A stretch of DNA of 15,164 nucleotides from Clostridia bacterium (GTDB taxonomy: Bacteria > Bacillota_E > SLMV01 > PUMD01). This document shows positions 7,567 through 15,164 of the stretch, in pieces; position 1 is the stretch's first letter; the number at the start of each line of letters is the position of its first letter. The notes beneath the pieces were generated by a model, which did not search any database, was not told the origin of the DNA, and worked only from the letters and a program-made list of their open reading frames with translations. The position numbers and the translations under genes were made by a program. The DNA is taken from assembly GCA_003563755.1 (NCBI GenBank), contig PWUB01000291.1, forward strand, positions 1 through 15,164, given 5' to 3'.

Positions 7567-7714
7567 CCCGAAAACCTCCTGTCGCCGCTCTGCCCACGCA
7601 GTCCGGATTCTGCGGTTGATGCCTCATTAGTATCCGGATCAACATCTAACCTCATCAGCCCACGATCCCAGGACACGGCCCAGGATGCGGCGCCGTATCC
7701 CTGCCAGGACGGAT

Positions 7715-8164
7715 TCAGAAAGCCTTGCCGCTGTCGAGAAGGAGGGTAACCGGGCCCCAGTTGTTGAGGCTGACCTCCATGAAAGCTCCGAACTCCCCGG
7801 TGGCCAGGCGCAGGGGATAATCCTCGAGCCGCTGCACGAATGCCTCATACAGCTGCTCTGCACGATCCGGGGCAGCGGCCTGAATGAAGGAGGGGCGCCG
7901 ACCCTGGCGACAATCGCCGTAGAGGGTAAACTGCGATATCACCAGTATACTTCCGCCTGCATCCAGGAGCGAAACATTCATCCTGCCATCATCGTCGGGG
8001 AAAATGCGCAGGTTGACCACGCGATCCACCAGGTAATCCACGTCTTCTTCATCATCCCCCTCGCCGATGCCCAGAAAAACCACGAACCCGCCGCCGATAT
8101 CCCCCACGACCTGTCCGTCGATCGACACGCTGGCCCCCGTTACCCGCTGAACAACTGCCCGCAT
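7715..8164 (-). CDS. dtd: D-aminoacyl-tRNA deacylase
   Basis: This 149-residue protein has the usual length for the family, which hydrolyses D-amino acids (and mischarged glycine) from tRNA as a proofreading step. It starts with MRAVVQRVTGASVSIDG. It has the active-site motif SQFTL (77-81), the TGEFGAFM segment (122-129) and the cis-Gly-Pro motif GPVT (137-140). The residue before the Gly-Pro motif is Trp (NNWGPVT) where Asp is common, a change that leaves the Gly-Pro itself intact. GGAGGG (8173-8178) lies 8 bases before the ATG, right after the rel stop codon, so it is in the same transcript as rel. Its place between rel and hisS matches many Bacillota genomes. Confidence 0.95.
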   Translation of the reverse strand: MRAVVQRVTGASVSIDGQVVGDIGGGFVVFLGIGEGDDEEDVDYLVDRVVNLRIFPDDDGRMNVSLLDAGGSILVISQFTLYGDCRQGRRPSFIQAAAPDRAEQLYEAFVQRLEDYPLRLATGEFGAFMEVSLNNWGPVTLLLDSGKAF

Positions 8165-8179
8165 GCTACCATCCCTCCG

Positions 8180-10342
8180 TCAGTGCGATACTCTCTCAAC
8201 GTGCACCACATCCCGAATGCGTTCCACTCGCTGTTTCAAGTAACCCAGCTGCTGTAGATCATGGATCTCCAGCACCATGGTTACCACCGCCATCCCATCG
8301 CTGCGCGACCTGGCCTTGGCGTCAAGGATATTCGTACTGAAAGAGGCCACCGTCTGCGCGACATCAGAGAGGAGTCCCGGCCGGTCGAGGGCGGTAATCA
8401 GGATCTGCACCGGATAATACTTGGCCTCCACCGACTCCCAGGAAACCTCTATCACCCTCTGTTCCTCTTCCAGGTAGCGAGTGATGTTGGGGCAGTCACT
8501 CCGATGAATGGACACGCCCCGTCCCCGGGTTATGTATCCCACGATATCATCACCGGGCACCGGATTGCAGCACCGTGCGAGCCGAACGAGCACGTTATCT
8601 ATGCCCTTGACCTTAACTCCATGGTCCTGGTCCGTTGTCCGCGGCAGCCGCTCCTTGAGGGCATTTTCATCTATGGTGACCTCCTCGCCAGCATGATCCT
8701 CCCGGAACATGTCACGAAGTCGTGATGCGACCTGCCCCGCCGTCAGCCCCCCGTAGCCGACGGCAACCAGGACATCCTCGGTGGCCTGGAAATTGAAGCG
8801 CTGTCGGACTCGGGCGAAATACTCCTCCTTCCACACCTGGCCGACAGACAGGCCGAGGGACTCTATCTCCGCCCTGAGCAGGCGTTCACCTATCTCCAGG
8901 TTTTCCTCGCGGCGCTCCCGCTTGAACCACTGCCGGATCCGTGACCGCGCGCTCGATGTCTGCACGATCTTGAGCCAGTCGGAGCTGGGGCCCCGGCTCT
9001 GCTTACTCGTCAATATCTCCACGATATCACCGTTCTTCAGGGCGGTATCCAGTGGTGTAATGCGTCCGTTGATCTTGGCCCCGACGCACCTGTGGCCTAC
9101 CTCGGTGTGAATCCGGTATGCGAAGTCAATGGGCGTGGAACCGGCGGGCAGCTCCATCACATCCCCTTTGGGCGTAAAAACGAAAACCTCATCGGAGAAG
9201 ACATCTATTCTCAACGATTCCATGAACTCGTGGGGGTCCGGAGCCTCAGTCTGCCACTCCAGTACCTCCCGGAGCCAGGCGAGCTTCTTATCGAAATCGT
9301 CGTCCGTCTGACCCTTCTCCTTGTAGCGCCAGTGGGCTGCGATGCCGTACTCGGCGACCCGATGCATGGAAACGGTCCTTATCTGGATCTCGAAGGGCTC
9401 ACCGCGCGGACCGATCACGGTGGTGTGAAGGGACTGATACATGTTGCTCTTGGGCATGGCGATGTAGTCCTTGAAGCGGCCGGGGATGGGACGCCACAGG
9501 TTATGCACCATGCCCAGCACCGCGTAGCAATCCTTGACAGTACTGACGATGACCCGGACGGCCACCATATCGTAAATCTCATCGAGGTCCTTATCCTGCT
9601 CAATGCTTTTCTTGTAGATGCTGTAGAGGTGCTTACAGCGCCACTGTATTTCCCCGTTGATGCCCACATCATGCAGGGTGGTGTTGAGTTCCTCCACCAG
9701 CTGGGTGATGTACTCATCTATTTCCTGGCGGCGCACGGGAACCTCTTCCGCCAGTCTCCGGTATGCATCGGGGTGAAGGTACTGTAAGGCAAGATCTTCC
9801 AGCTCCACCTGCACTCTGGATATTCCCAGGCGATGCGCCAGGGGCGCAAAGACATCCAGGGTCTCTCTGGCAATGTCACGCCGCCTGTCCGGAGGCAGTG
9901 ACCCGAGGGTCCGCATGTTGTGCAGGCGGTCGGCCAGCTTTATGAGGATGACACGGATGTCCCTCGCCATGGCGACGAACATCTTGCGCAGATTCTCCGC
10001 CTGCTCCTCAAAGCGGGTGCGGGCTTCGAGCTGGGTGAGCTTTGTCACCCCGTCCACCATCTCCGCCACCCGGGCACCAAACTCATCCTTGATGTCTTCC
10101 AGGGTAACATCGCTGTCTTCAACCACATCATGAAGAAGGGCCGCAACCAGCGTATCCGCATCAAGGTCGAGCTCCGTCAACAGGAGCGCCACCGCGAGGG
10201 GATGCTTAACGTATTCCTCCCCGGAGACTCTTACCTGCCCGTCATGTGCCGAGGCAGCAAACTCGTATGCCCGCTCGATTTCCGGCAGGGCGTCCTCAGA
10301 GATGTAGTGACGTGCCGCGGATACGAGGTCGCTAAGCTCCAA
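8180..10342 (-). CDS. relA: Bifunctional (p)ppGpp synthetase/hydrolase Rel
   Basis: This 720-residue protein of the long RSH family makes and degrades the stringent-response alarmone (p)ppGpp. Domains in order: HD hydrolase with KHP (46-48) and HDVVED (71-76); synthetase with GRFKDYIAMPK (288-298), MYQSLHT (301-307) and EIQIRT (318-323); TGS (about 377-447); helical region; the conserved-Cys domain with ARCCNPVPGDD (589-599) and HRSDCPN (613-619); and ACT (about 645-715). The intact HD residues and the RFKD motif point to a Rel with both activities, not the hydrolase-dead RelA of gammaproteobacteria. The start is TTG at 10342, one base after the recJ stop and 9 bases after a GAGGGG stretch. 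It places the protein's start where the family begins. Translation is probably coupled to recJ. Confidence 0.96.
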   Translation of the reverse strand: MELSDLVSAARHYISEDALPEIERAYEFAASAHDGQVRVSGEEYVKHPLAVALLLTELDLDADTLVAALLHDVVEDSDVTLEDIKDEFGARVAEMVDGVTKLTQLEARTRFEEQAENLRKMFVAMARDIRVILIKLADRLHNMRTLGSLPPDRRRDIARETLDVFAPLAHRLGISRVQVELEDLALQYLHPDAYRRLAEEVPVRRQEIDEYITQLVEELNTTLHDVGINGEIQWRCKHLYSIYKKSIEQDKDLDEIYDMVAVRVIVSTVKDCYAVLGMVHNLWRPIPGRFKDYIAMPKSNMYQSLHTTVIGPRGEPFEIQIRTVSMHRVAEYGIAAHWRYKEKGQTDDDFDKKLAWLREVLEWQTEAPDPHEFMESLRIDVFSDEVFVFTPKGDVMELPAGSTPIDFAYRIHTEVGHRCVGAKINGRITPLDTALKNGDIVEILTSKQSRGPSSDWLKIVQTSSARSRIRQWFKRERREENLEIGERLLRAEIESLGLSVGQVWKEEYFARVRQRFNFQATEDVLVAVGYGGLTAGQVASRLRDMFREDHAGEEVTIDENALKERLPRTTDQDHGVKVKGIDNVLVRLARCCNPVPGDDIVGYITRGRGVSIHRSDCPNITRYLEEEQRVIEVSWESVEAKYYPVQILITALDRPGLLSDVAQTVASFSTNILDAKARSRSDGMAVVTMVLEIHDLQQLGYLKQRVERIRDVVHVERVSH

Positions 10343-10343
10343 C

Positions 10344-12545
10344 TCAAGCCCCCCCCTCGGATGACGGCCGGTCAGGTCCTGCGTCCGCGAGATTCATCCC
10401 GTAAAGCGCGTGCACCAGGGCAGCAGCCTGAACGGTGTCAGGGGCATCCGCCACTTCCATGAGCCGACTCAGTCGCTCTGTCCCATAGGAATATGTGGGC
10501 GAATCCTCCAGGTCAAGCTTATCGTTCGGAGTCGGCATCAGCAGCCACAGCCGAGCATCTCCCCGATGGAGGGGGGCTACCAGCTGCAGCTCGCGGAAAA
10601 CCTCCATCACGCATCGAAGGCCGAGGCTGTCGATTCCAGGAACACCCTCGAGAATGGCCCGAGCCTCGTCGCCGTCAGGGTTGAAGAGACCTGCTCGCTC
10701 AACGCCTGACTCCTCCAGGGCAGCCGCCGCCTCACATGCGCCCCCGCCGGTGGCAGTCCGGTGCAGGCGGCGGTAGACGTCCCGCATGACCTCCGCCTCG
10801 GGATACACTCGTCTGAGGTATTTCCATCTCCGCCGCAGGGCAGCCAGCACCGGCTCTGTACGGTCGCCGGCCGGGCGGAACGCCTTCAGGACGATCTGCA
10901 GTCTTTGGCGTCCCCTCCAGGTCTCCAACACCGGACTGAAAACCAGGTCGACGGAGCGGGGCCCGGATGCACCCCTCCATTCCTCGGCCATGTCGAAGCC
11001 TATGGCCCTCAGGGCTGCCGACTCCATCTCCAGGACAAGGTGCAGCTTGTCGGACCCGACGGCTCTGGCTCGCCTCACCTTCACATCCCGCGCGAGAAAC
11101 AGTGGCCTCGGGTTGCCAACTCCGAAGGGCCGCATCCGTTCCAGCTGAAGCACCGCCTCCTCGTGGATCATCTTCAGAGGCACCTCACCGGCGATGTCAA
11201 GGGTCGGCAGGAGATCATCGGCTCTCAGCTGCACCCGGGCAAGGCTGTCCATCTGATCTGCGAAAAGCGCAAGGTTGTCTCGAGGTATGCTGATCCCTGC
11301 CGCGTAGTCATGGCCACCGTATGAAGCCAGTAAGTGTCGACATTCCTCGAAGGCATCAGCCAGAGAGAATCCCCCCAGGCTGCGGCCGGAGCCCCTGAGA
11401 GTCCCTGCATCGTCGGGATCGGGCACCACCACCACGACAGGACGCCGATACTCCTCGCTGATGCGACTCGCCACCAGCCCCACGATACCCAGGTGCCATT
11501 TGTCATCGGTGAGAACCAGGCATGCTCTCCGAAGAAGATCCGGTGACAGTTCAAGGTTGGTGCGCGCCTCTGCCACCGCGAGTTCGGTCATTTCCCGCCG
11601 TCTATCATTGAGGGCGTCGGACCACCGCGCCATCTGCTGAGCCTTCGCAGGTTCGGTACTCAGTAGCATGCTTACCATCAGTGAGGCATCCTTGAGACGT
11701 CCAGGAGCGTTAATGCGCGGGCCGAGCGCAAAGGCGAGGTCCCTCTCACCCACCTGACCCAGGTCCAGATCCGCGATCTCAACCAGGGATTCCAGGCCCA
11801 CTCGTCCACCCCGACGCAGTTCCTGCAGCCCCGAACGAACCAGTATGTGGTTTTCACCGGTCAGGGGCACCACGTCGGCCACCGTTCCCAGGGCAACGAG
11901 GTCAAGGTAAGCCGTCAGGTCATCCTCCCGCAGGGCCCTGCAAACCTGGTAGCATACACCAACCGCGGCCAGGTGTGGGTAGGGATAGGTTGAATCCGGT
12001 CTCGCGGGATTGACCACCGCGGCCGCAGGCGGCAGCTCCTCACCCGGCGGGTGGTGATCCAGGATAACCACCTCTACACCCAGCTCGGAGGCGAGGGAGA
12101 TCTCATCGACGGCTCGGGAACCACAATCCACGGTGACGAGTAGATCCACATCATCTGCAGCCGCCTCTTGCACGGCAGCGACGGAGAGACCGTAGCCGTC
12201 CCGAAGACGATGGGGAACGCGAAAGTCAACCACGGCATCCATGTCGCCGAGAACTCCCATCATCAACGCGGTGGATGTGATGCCGTCACAGTCGTAGTCA
12301 CCGTAAATACGGATGCGCTGCCCCCCTGAAACGGCTTCCTTTATTCTCCTGACAGCCCTCAGCGCATCAGGAAGACAGAGCGGATCAGCGAGGTGATCCA
12401 GCCTTCCGGTCAGAAACAGCTTCGATTCATCAGCAGATGTCAGACCCCGGGCCGCCAACGCCGTCGCGGGAAGCACAGACAGGCCCAGCTCCTCCCTCAG
12501 CGCGGCCACAGCTTCCGGATCAGCTGATGACAGGTGCCAGCGCAC
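10344..12545 (-). CDS. recJ: Single-stranded-DNA-specific 5'-3' exonuclease RecJ
   Basis: This 733-residue nuclease of the DHH family is used in recombinational and mismatch repair. The metal-binding core is intact: YGDYDCDG (81-88), VDCGSR (139-144), DHH (163-165) and GTVADVVPL (220-228), followed by GPRINAPGRL (275-284). The DHHA1 part has HLGIVGLVASR (351-361) and YGGHDYAAG (409-417). An OB-like region and a C-terminal domain of about 170 residues follow, as in RecJ of Bacillota. The start is GTG at 12545, which overlaps the stop codon of the upstream LapA-type gene by one base (TAGTG), a typical sign of translational coupling. A GAGGGG stretch lies about 13 bases upstream, a weak ribosome-binding site. 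The stop is one base before the rel start. Many relatives have apt between recJ and rel; it is absent here. Confidence 0.96.
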   Translation of the reverse strand: MRWHLSSADPEAVAALREELGLSVLPATALAARGLTSADESKLFLTGRLDHLADPLCLPDALRAVRRIKEAVSGGQRIRIYGDYDCDGITSTALMMGVLGDMDAVVDFRVPHRLRDGYGLSVAAVQEAAADDVDLLVTVDCGSRAVDEISLASELGVEVVILDHHPPGEELPPAAAVVNPARPDSTYPYPHLAAVGVCYQVCRALREDDLTAYLDLVALGTVADVVPLTGENHILVRSGLQELRRGGRVGLESLVEIADLDLGQVGERDLAFALGPRINAPGRLKDASLMVSMLLSTEPAKAQQMARWSDALNDRRREMTELAVAEARTNLELSPDLLRRACLVLTDDKWHLGIVGLVASRISEEYRRPVVVVVPDPDDAGTLRGSGRSLGGFSLADAFEECRHLLASYGGHDYAAGISIPRDNLALFADQMDSLARVQLRADDLLPTLDIAGEVPLKMIHEEAVLQLERMRPFGVGNPRPLFLARDVKVRRARAVGSDKLHLVLEMESAALRAIGFDMAEEWRGASGPRSVDLVFSPVLETWRGRQRLQIVLKAFRPAGDRTEPVLAALRRRWKYLRRVYPEAEVMRDVYRRLHRTATGGGACEAAAALEESGVERAGLFNPDGDEARAILEGVPGIDSLGLRCVMEVFRELQLVAPLHRGDARLWLLMPTPNDKLDLEDSPTYSYGTERLSRLMEVADAPDTVQAAALVHALYGMNLADAGPDRPSSEGGA

Positions 12546-12931
12546 TATGACGGATCATCCCCTCTCTCCCTGCCTGCTTCCGCATCAGAGGTCGCCGGGG
12601 AGAAGTCTCGATGCAGGCTCTCTTCTAGAGCCTCGATCTGCCTAGTGAGCTCCTGGTTTTGGTGCGACAGTTCCTCGTTATCCTTCTGCAGGCGCTCGAC
12701 ACGGGAGAGCGCTTCACGATGGCGAAACCCGAACAGCAAGCCCCGAACCATAGTGATCACACCGACCAGCAGACCTCCTGCTGCCATCGACATGACGACG
12801 ACCACGGCCAGAGAGGTCTCTGCATACCAGCCGAAGAAACGCACGGTGAGTTCCACGGGATTCTGAGCGGCGAAAAAGGCGATCGCTACTGCCGTGAGCA
12901 GTATAGCAATGAACATCAGGGTGAGACGCAT
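12545..12931 (-). CDS. Small LapA-domain (DUF1049) membrane protein
   Basis: This 128-residue inner-membrane protein has two predicted helices (about residues 3-22 and 41-64) separated by the family's motif AAQNPVELTVRFFGW (21-35). A charged heptad-like stretch follows (about 72-108, rich in Leu, Glu and Gln) that should form a cytoplasmic coiled coil, and then a hydrophilic acidic tail. In E. coli, LapA-type proteins work with LapB in controlling lipopolysaccharide synthesis. A Gram-positive homologue would have another, unknown role, possibly as a membrane scaffold. GGAGG (12939-12943) lies 7 bases before the ATG. It sits 97 bases after secF and overlaps recJ by one base, so it is probably needed for normal translation of recJ. 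Confidence 0.85.
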   Translation of the reverse strand: MRLTLMFIAILLTAVAIAFFAAQNPVELTVRFFGWYAETSLAVVVVMSMAAGGLLVGVITMVRGLLFGFRHREALSRVERLQKDNEELSHQNQELTRQIEALEESLHRDFSPATSDAEAGRERGDDPS

Positions 12932-13028
12932 ACCGGGGCCTCCCCTCCCTGCTATTTGATCAAGATACGGAAATGTCGGGCCCCTTCGGCCGCCGGTATC
13001 GGAGATCAGATGTCAGCGCGTACCGCTC

Positions 13029-13961
13029 CTAGACACGAGACATGACCTTGGTGGGTCGCCACTCCTGCCACGCCATCCACAAAGGACTGGCGATGAAGAC
13101 AGATGAGTACGTTCCCACCAGGACTCCCAGCAGCAGCGCAACGGTGAAGTTCCTTATGGTGGCACCACCGAAGAGCCAGAGGGCACCGACAGCGACGAAC
13201 GTGGTCACCGATGTGGCCAACGTACGCATAAGGGTCTGCCGGATGCTCCTGTCGATCGTGAGGTACAGCCGCTCTCCCCGTGGGCGGTAGCGAAGGTTCT
13301 CCCTTATGCGGTCAAAGACCACGATGGTGTCGTTGACCGAGTATCCGACTATCGTCAATACCGCCGCTATGAAAGCCTGGTCAATCTCCACCTGCAGGAG
13401 GGAGAACAGTCCCAAAGTGATCAGACTATCGTGCAGCAGAGCACCGATGGCACATATGGCGAACCGGAACTCGAAGCGAATGGTGATGTAGGCGATCATA
13501 CCGGCCACCGCTATGCCGAGGGCCATCAGGCCGGTTCGGGTCAGTTCCCTACCGATGGTCGGTGACACCTCATCCAACAGTTCGATTTCGTAGCTGCCGA
13601 GCTCGGCCAGGGCAGCATACATCGCCTCCCGGTCCTCTCCCTCTGGTAGGGCTGATGAACGGATCCGCATGGTGGGAGCATCGGGTGAGCCGATGCGCTG
13701 TACCTGGCTGCCAGAGGTCTCAGAGTACTCCTGCAGAACCTGCTCTATTTCTTCCACCGTCGCAGCGGACTCGTATTTGAGCTCCAATATCGAACCGCCC
13801 GTGAAGTCGACCCCGAGGTTGAGACCCTGTATCAGTAAGCTCACAATCCCCAGGGCAAGCACAACCGCCGACAACAGGAACCACCTACGGCGGGTCTGCA
13901 TGAAGCTCATGTTCTCCAGGGGAAGCCGCTGTTCACTGGCACTCCCAGGTCGCTCAGCCAT
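13029..13961 (-). CDS. secF: Protein translocase subunit SecF
   Basis: This 310-residue membrane protein works with SecD to drive late steps of protein export through SecYEG using the proton gradient. It has a first membrane helix (about 27-47), the family motif GVDFTGG (50-56), and an extracytoplasmic domain to about 140. Five further helices follow, with the core motif VGYSVNDTIVVFDRIREN (205-222). AGGAGG (13969-13974) lies 7 bases before the ATG at 13961. The longer open frame upstream overlaps the secD end and is not needed. The first 8 bases overlap the end of secD, so the two subunits are translationally coupled. Confidence 0.96.
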   Translation of the reverse strand: MAERPGSASEQRLPLENMSFMQTRRRWFLLSAVVLALGIVSLLIQGLNLGVDFTGGSILELKYESAATVEEIEQVLQEYSETSGSQVQRIGSPDAPTMRIRSSALPEGEDREAMYAALAELGSYEIELLDEVSPTIGRELTRTGLMALGIAVAGMIAYITIRFEFRFAICAIGALLHDSLITLGLFSLLQVEIDQAFIAAVLTIVGYSVNDTIVVFDRIRENLRYRPRGERLYLTIDRSIRQTLMRTLATSVTTFVAVGALWLFGGATIRNFTVALLLGVLVGTYSSVFIASPLWMAWQEWRPTKVMSRV

Positions 13962-15164
13962 TGTGGACCCTCCTCGATCCGAAGAAGGCGGGTCCTTCCG
14001 ATATCCAGCCAGCTCCGGCCATGTGCACCATTGCAAAACGGGTGACCACCATCGCCGTGAACATGCTCACGACGATACCGATGGAGAGTGTCACCGCGAA
14101 GCCCCTGATCGGCCCCGTGGCCAGCCAGTAAAGCACCGCCGCAGCGATCAGGGTCGTCACGTTAGCATCCATTATCGTGCGAAAAGCTATGTTGAAGCCG
14201 CTGTCGATGGCGGCCCTGGGCGTCGCTCCCGCCCTGACTTCCTCCTTTATGCGTTCGAAAATGATGACGTTAGCATCAACGGCCATGCCGATGGAGAGAA
14301 TTATACCCGCTATCCCCGGCAGGGTCAGAGTTGCCCCGAGGCCGCCGAGGGCGATCATGACCAGCACTATATACAGCGCGAGTGCCGTAACGGCCCAGAT
14401 GCCAGGTACACGGTAGAACACGACCATAAGCGCCACAATGGCAGCTACGGCGATCACCGCGGCCTGCCAGCTCTGCTGGACGGACGCTTCTCCGAGGGTG
14501 GCGCTCACAAACTGCGGCCGCAGCGGAACCAGGTTGACGGGTAGGGCACCCGAATTGAGTACCACGGAAATCTCCTGGGCTTCCTGTAAGGACTCGTAAC
14601 CCTCGATCACTGCGCTGCCGTCGGTGATCACGGAACGCACCACCGGAGCCTGCACAACTTCGCCGTCAAGGACTATGATCAGCCGTTGACCAAGATTATC
14701 CCGAGTGGCCTCTGCAAACTGCCTCGTTCCCTCCGCATCGAACTGAAGGGTAACCACCGGCCGCTGGACTCCCCTTTCGTCGGGCTGGAACATCGCCCGC
14801 GCCTGGTTCAGGTTTGCGCCGGTTACCAGAACATCACCGGCCTCATTCACGAACTCCAGCCTGGCCGTGCGTCCGATAATCTCCATGGCCTCTTCGGGAT
14901 CCCTGATGCCGGGGAGGTTTACAACTATGCGGCGGGCCCCCTCGCGGACGATGATGGGTTCCACCACACCGAGACCGTCCACCCTTCTCCGGATAACCTC
15001 AACGGCCGAGGTCATTCCCTCGTCGGTCACCGGACTGCCCGGTGCATCCTGTCCTTCCAGCACAATGTGAATACCTCCGACCAGGTCAAGGCCCTTGTTT
15101 ATCTCGTCCCACACGGGCCTGTACACACCGGCGAATAATACCACCGCCACGATAACGAAAAGCA
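13954..15164 (-). CDS. secD: Protein translocase subunit SecD, N-terminus cut by window edge
   Basis: 402 residues are visible. The sequence begins inside the first membrane helix (LFVIVAVVLFAGV), so only roughly 10 to 20 residues should be missing. Key parts are KGLDLVGGIHIVLEG, the P1 head region with VVNLPGIRDPEEAMEIIG, and the membrane domain with GMAVDANVIIFERIKEE, TLIAAAVLYWLATGPIRGFA and a last helix to VVTRFAM. The Asp in DANVIIFERIKEE belongs to the proton-translocating core known from SecDF. A GTG at 15148-15150 is not the likely start because the hydrophobic helix continues upstream of it. It is the most upstream visible gene of the block; yajC and tgt often precede it in relatives, beyond this window. 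Confidence 0.95.
   Translation of the reverse strand, partial: LFVIVAVVLFAGVYRPVWDEINKGLDLVGGIHIVLEGQDAPGSPVTDEGMTSAVEVIRRRVDGLGVVEPIIVREGARRIVVNLPGIRDPEEAMEIIGRTARLEFVNEAGDVLVTGANLNQARAMFQPDERGVQRPVVTLQFDAEGTRQFAEATRDNLGQRLIIVLDGEVVQAPVVRSVITDGSAVIEGYESLQEAQEISVVLNSGALPVNLVPLRPQFVSATLGEASVQQSWQAAVIAVAAIVALMVVFYRVPGIWAVTALALYIVLVMIALGGLGATLTLPGIAGIILSIGMAVDANVIIFERIKEEVRAGATPRAAIDSGFNIAFRTIMDANVTTLIAAAVLYWLATGPIRGFAVTLSIGIVVSMFTAMVVTRFAMVHMAGAGWISEGPAFFGSRRVHNG

Noticed and set aside
6616..7749. Long plus-strand open frame (377 codons) antisense to hisS
   Set aside because: It lies fully opposite clear hisS motifs, shows no protein-family resemblance, and is the expected by-product of GC-rich codon use. 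The same applies to the long antisense frames at 424-990, 4615-5430, 9092-9787 and 13669-14544.
12932..13028. GGCC-GAAG-GGCC hairpin between secF and the LapA-type gene as a terminator
   Set aside because: The stem has only four base pairs and no T tract follows, so it is unlikely to split the block.

Overview
The window (GC-rich, about 60%) looks like a chromosomal segment of a Gram-positive, probably spore-forming member of the Bacillota. Two things suggest this. First, the right two thirds carry the block secD-secF-(LapA-domain gene)-recJ-rel-dtd-hisS-aspS, all on the minus strand, which is a familiar arrangement in clostridia and bacilli. Second, the only plus-strand gene encodes a secreted protein that combines a GerMN (sporulation/germination) domain with S-layer-homology (SLH) repeats. 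A genus cannot be named from this sequence.

Layout, left to right. Positions 1-2634 (minus): a two-gene unit in which an L-threonine aldolase (ltaE) is followed, 18 bases on, by an S9-family serine peptidase that runs off the left edge before its catalytic serine. Positions 2635-2790: a divergent promoter region with a sigma-A-like promoter for ltaE and a possible mother-cell sporulation promoter (sigma-E/K-like) facing the other way. Positions 2791-4101 (plus): the GerMN-SLH protein. Positions 4102-4437: a 336-base gene-free region holding a promoter-like sequence, several hairpins and a terminator-like hairpin, all readable on the minus strand just after aspS. It is a candidate for an undescribed or unrecognised small RNA.

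Positions 4438-15164 (minus): a tightly packed housekeeping block, transcribed from right to left. It contains the protein-export accessory proteins SecD (cut by the right edge) and SecF, a small two-helix membrane protein of the LapA type, the single-strand exonuclease RecJ, the bifunctional (p)ppGpp synthetase/hydrolase Rel, D-aminoacyl-tRNA deacylase, and the histidyl- and aspartyl-tRNA synthetases. Neighbours overlap by 8 or 1 bases, or lie 1-21 bases apart. The exceptions are 97 bases before the LapA gene and 148 bases before hisS. Several genes start with TTG or GTG. dtd, hisS, aspS and rel form a theme of tRNA charging, proofreading and the response to uncharged tRNA.

Most of the window is ordinary core genome. 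No mobile element, CRISPR array, rRNA or tRNA gene was found. The parts most worth a second look are the structured region after aspS and the GerMN-SLH gene with its possible sporulation promoter.
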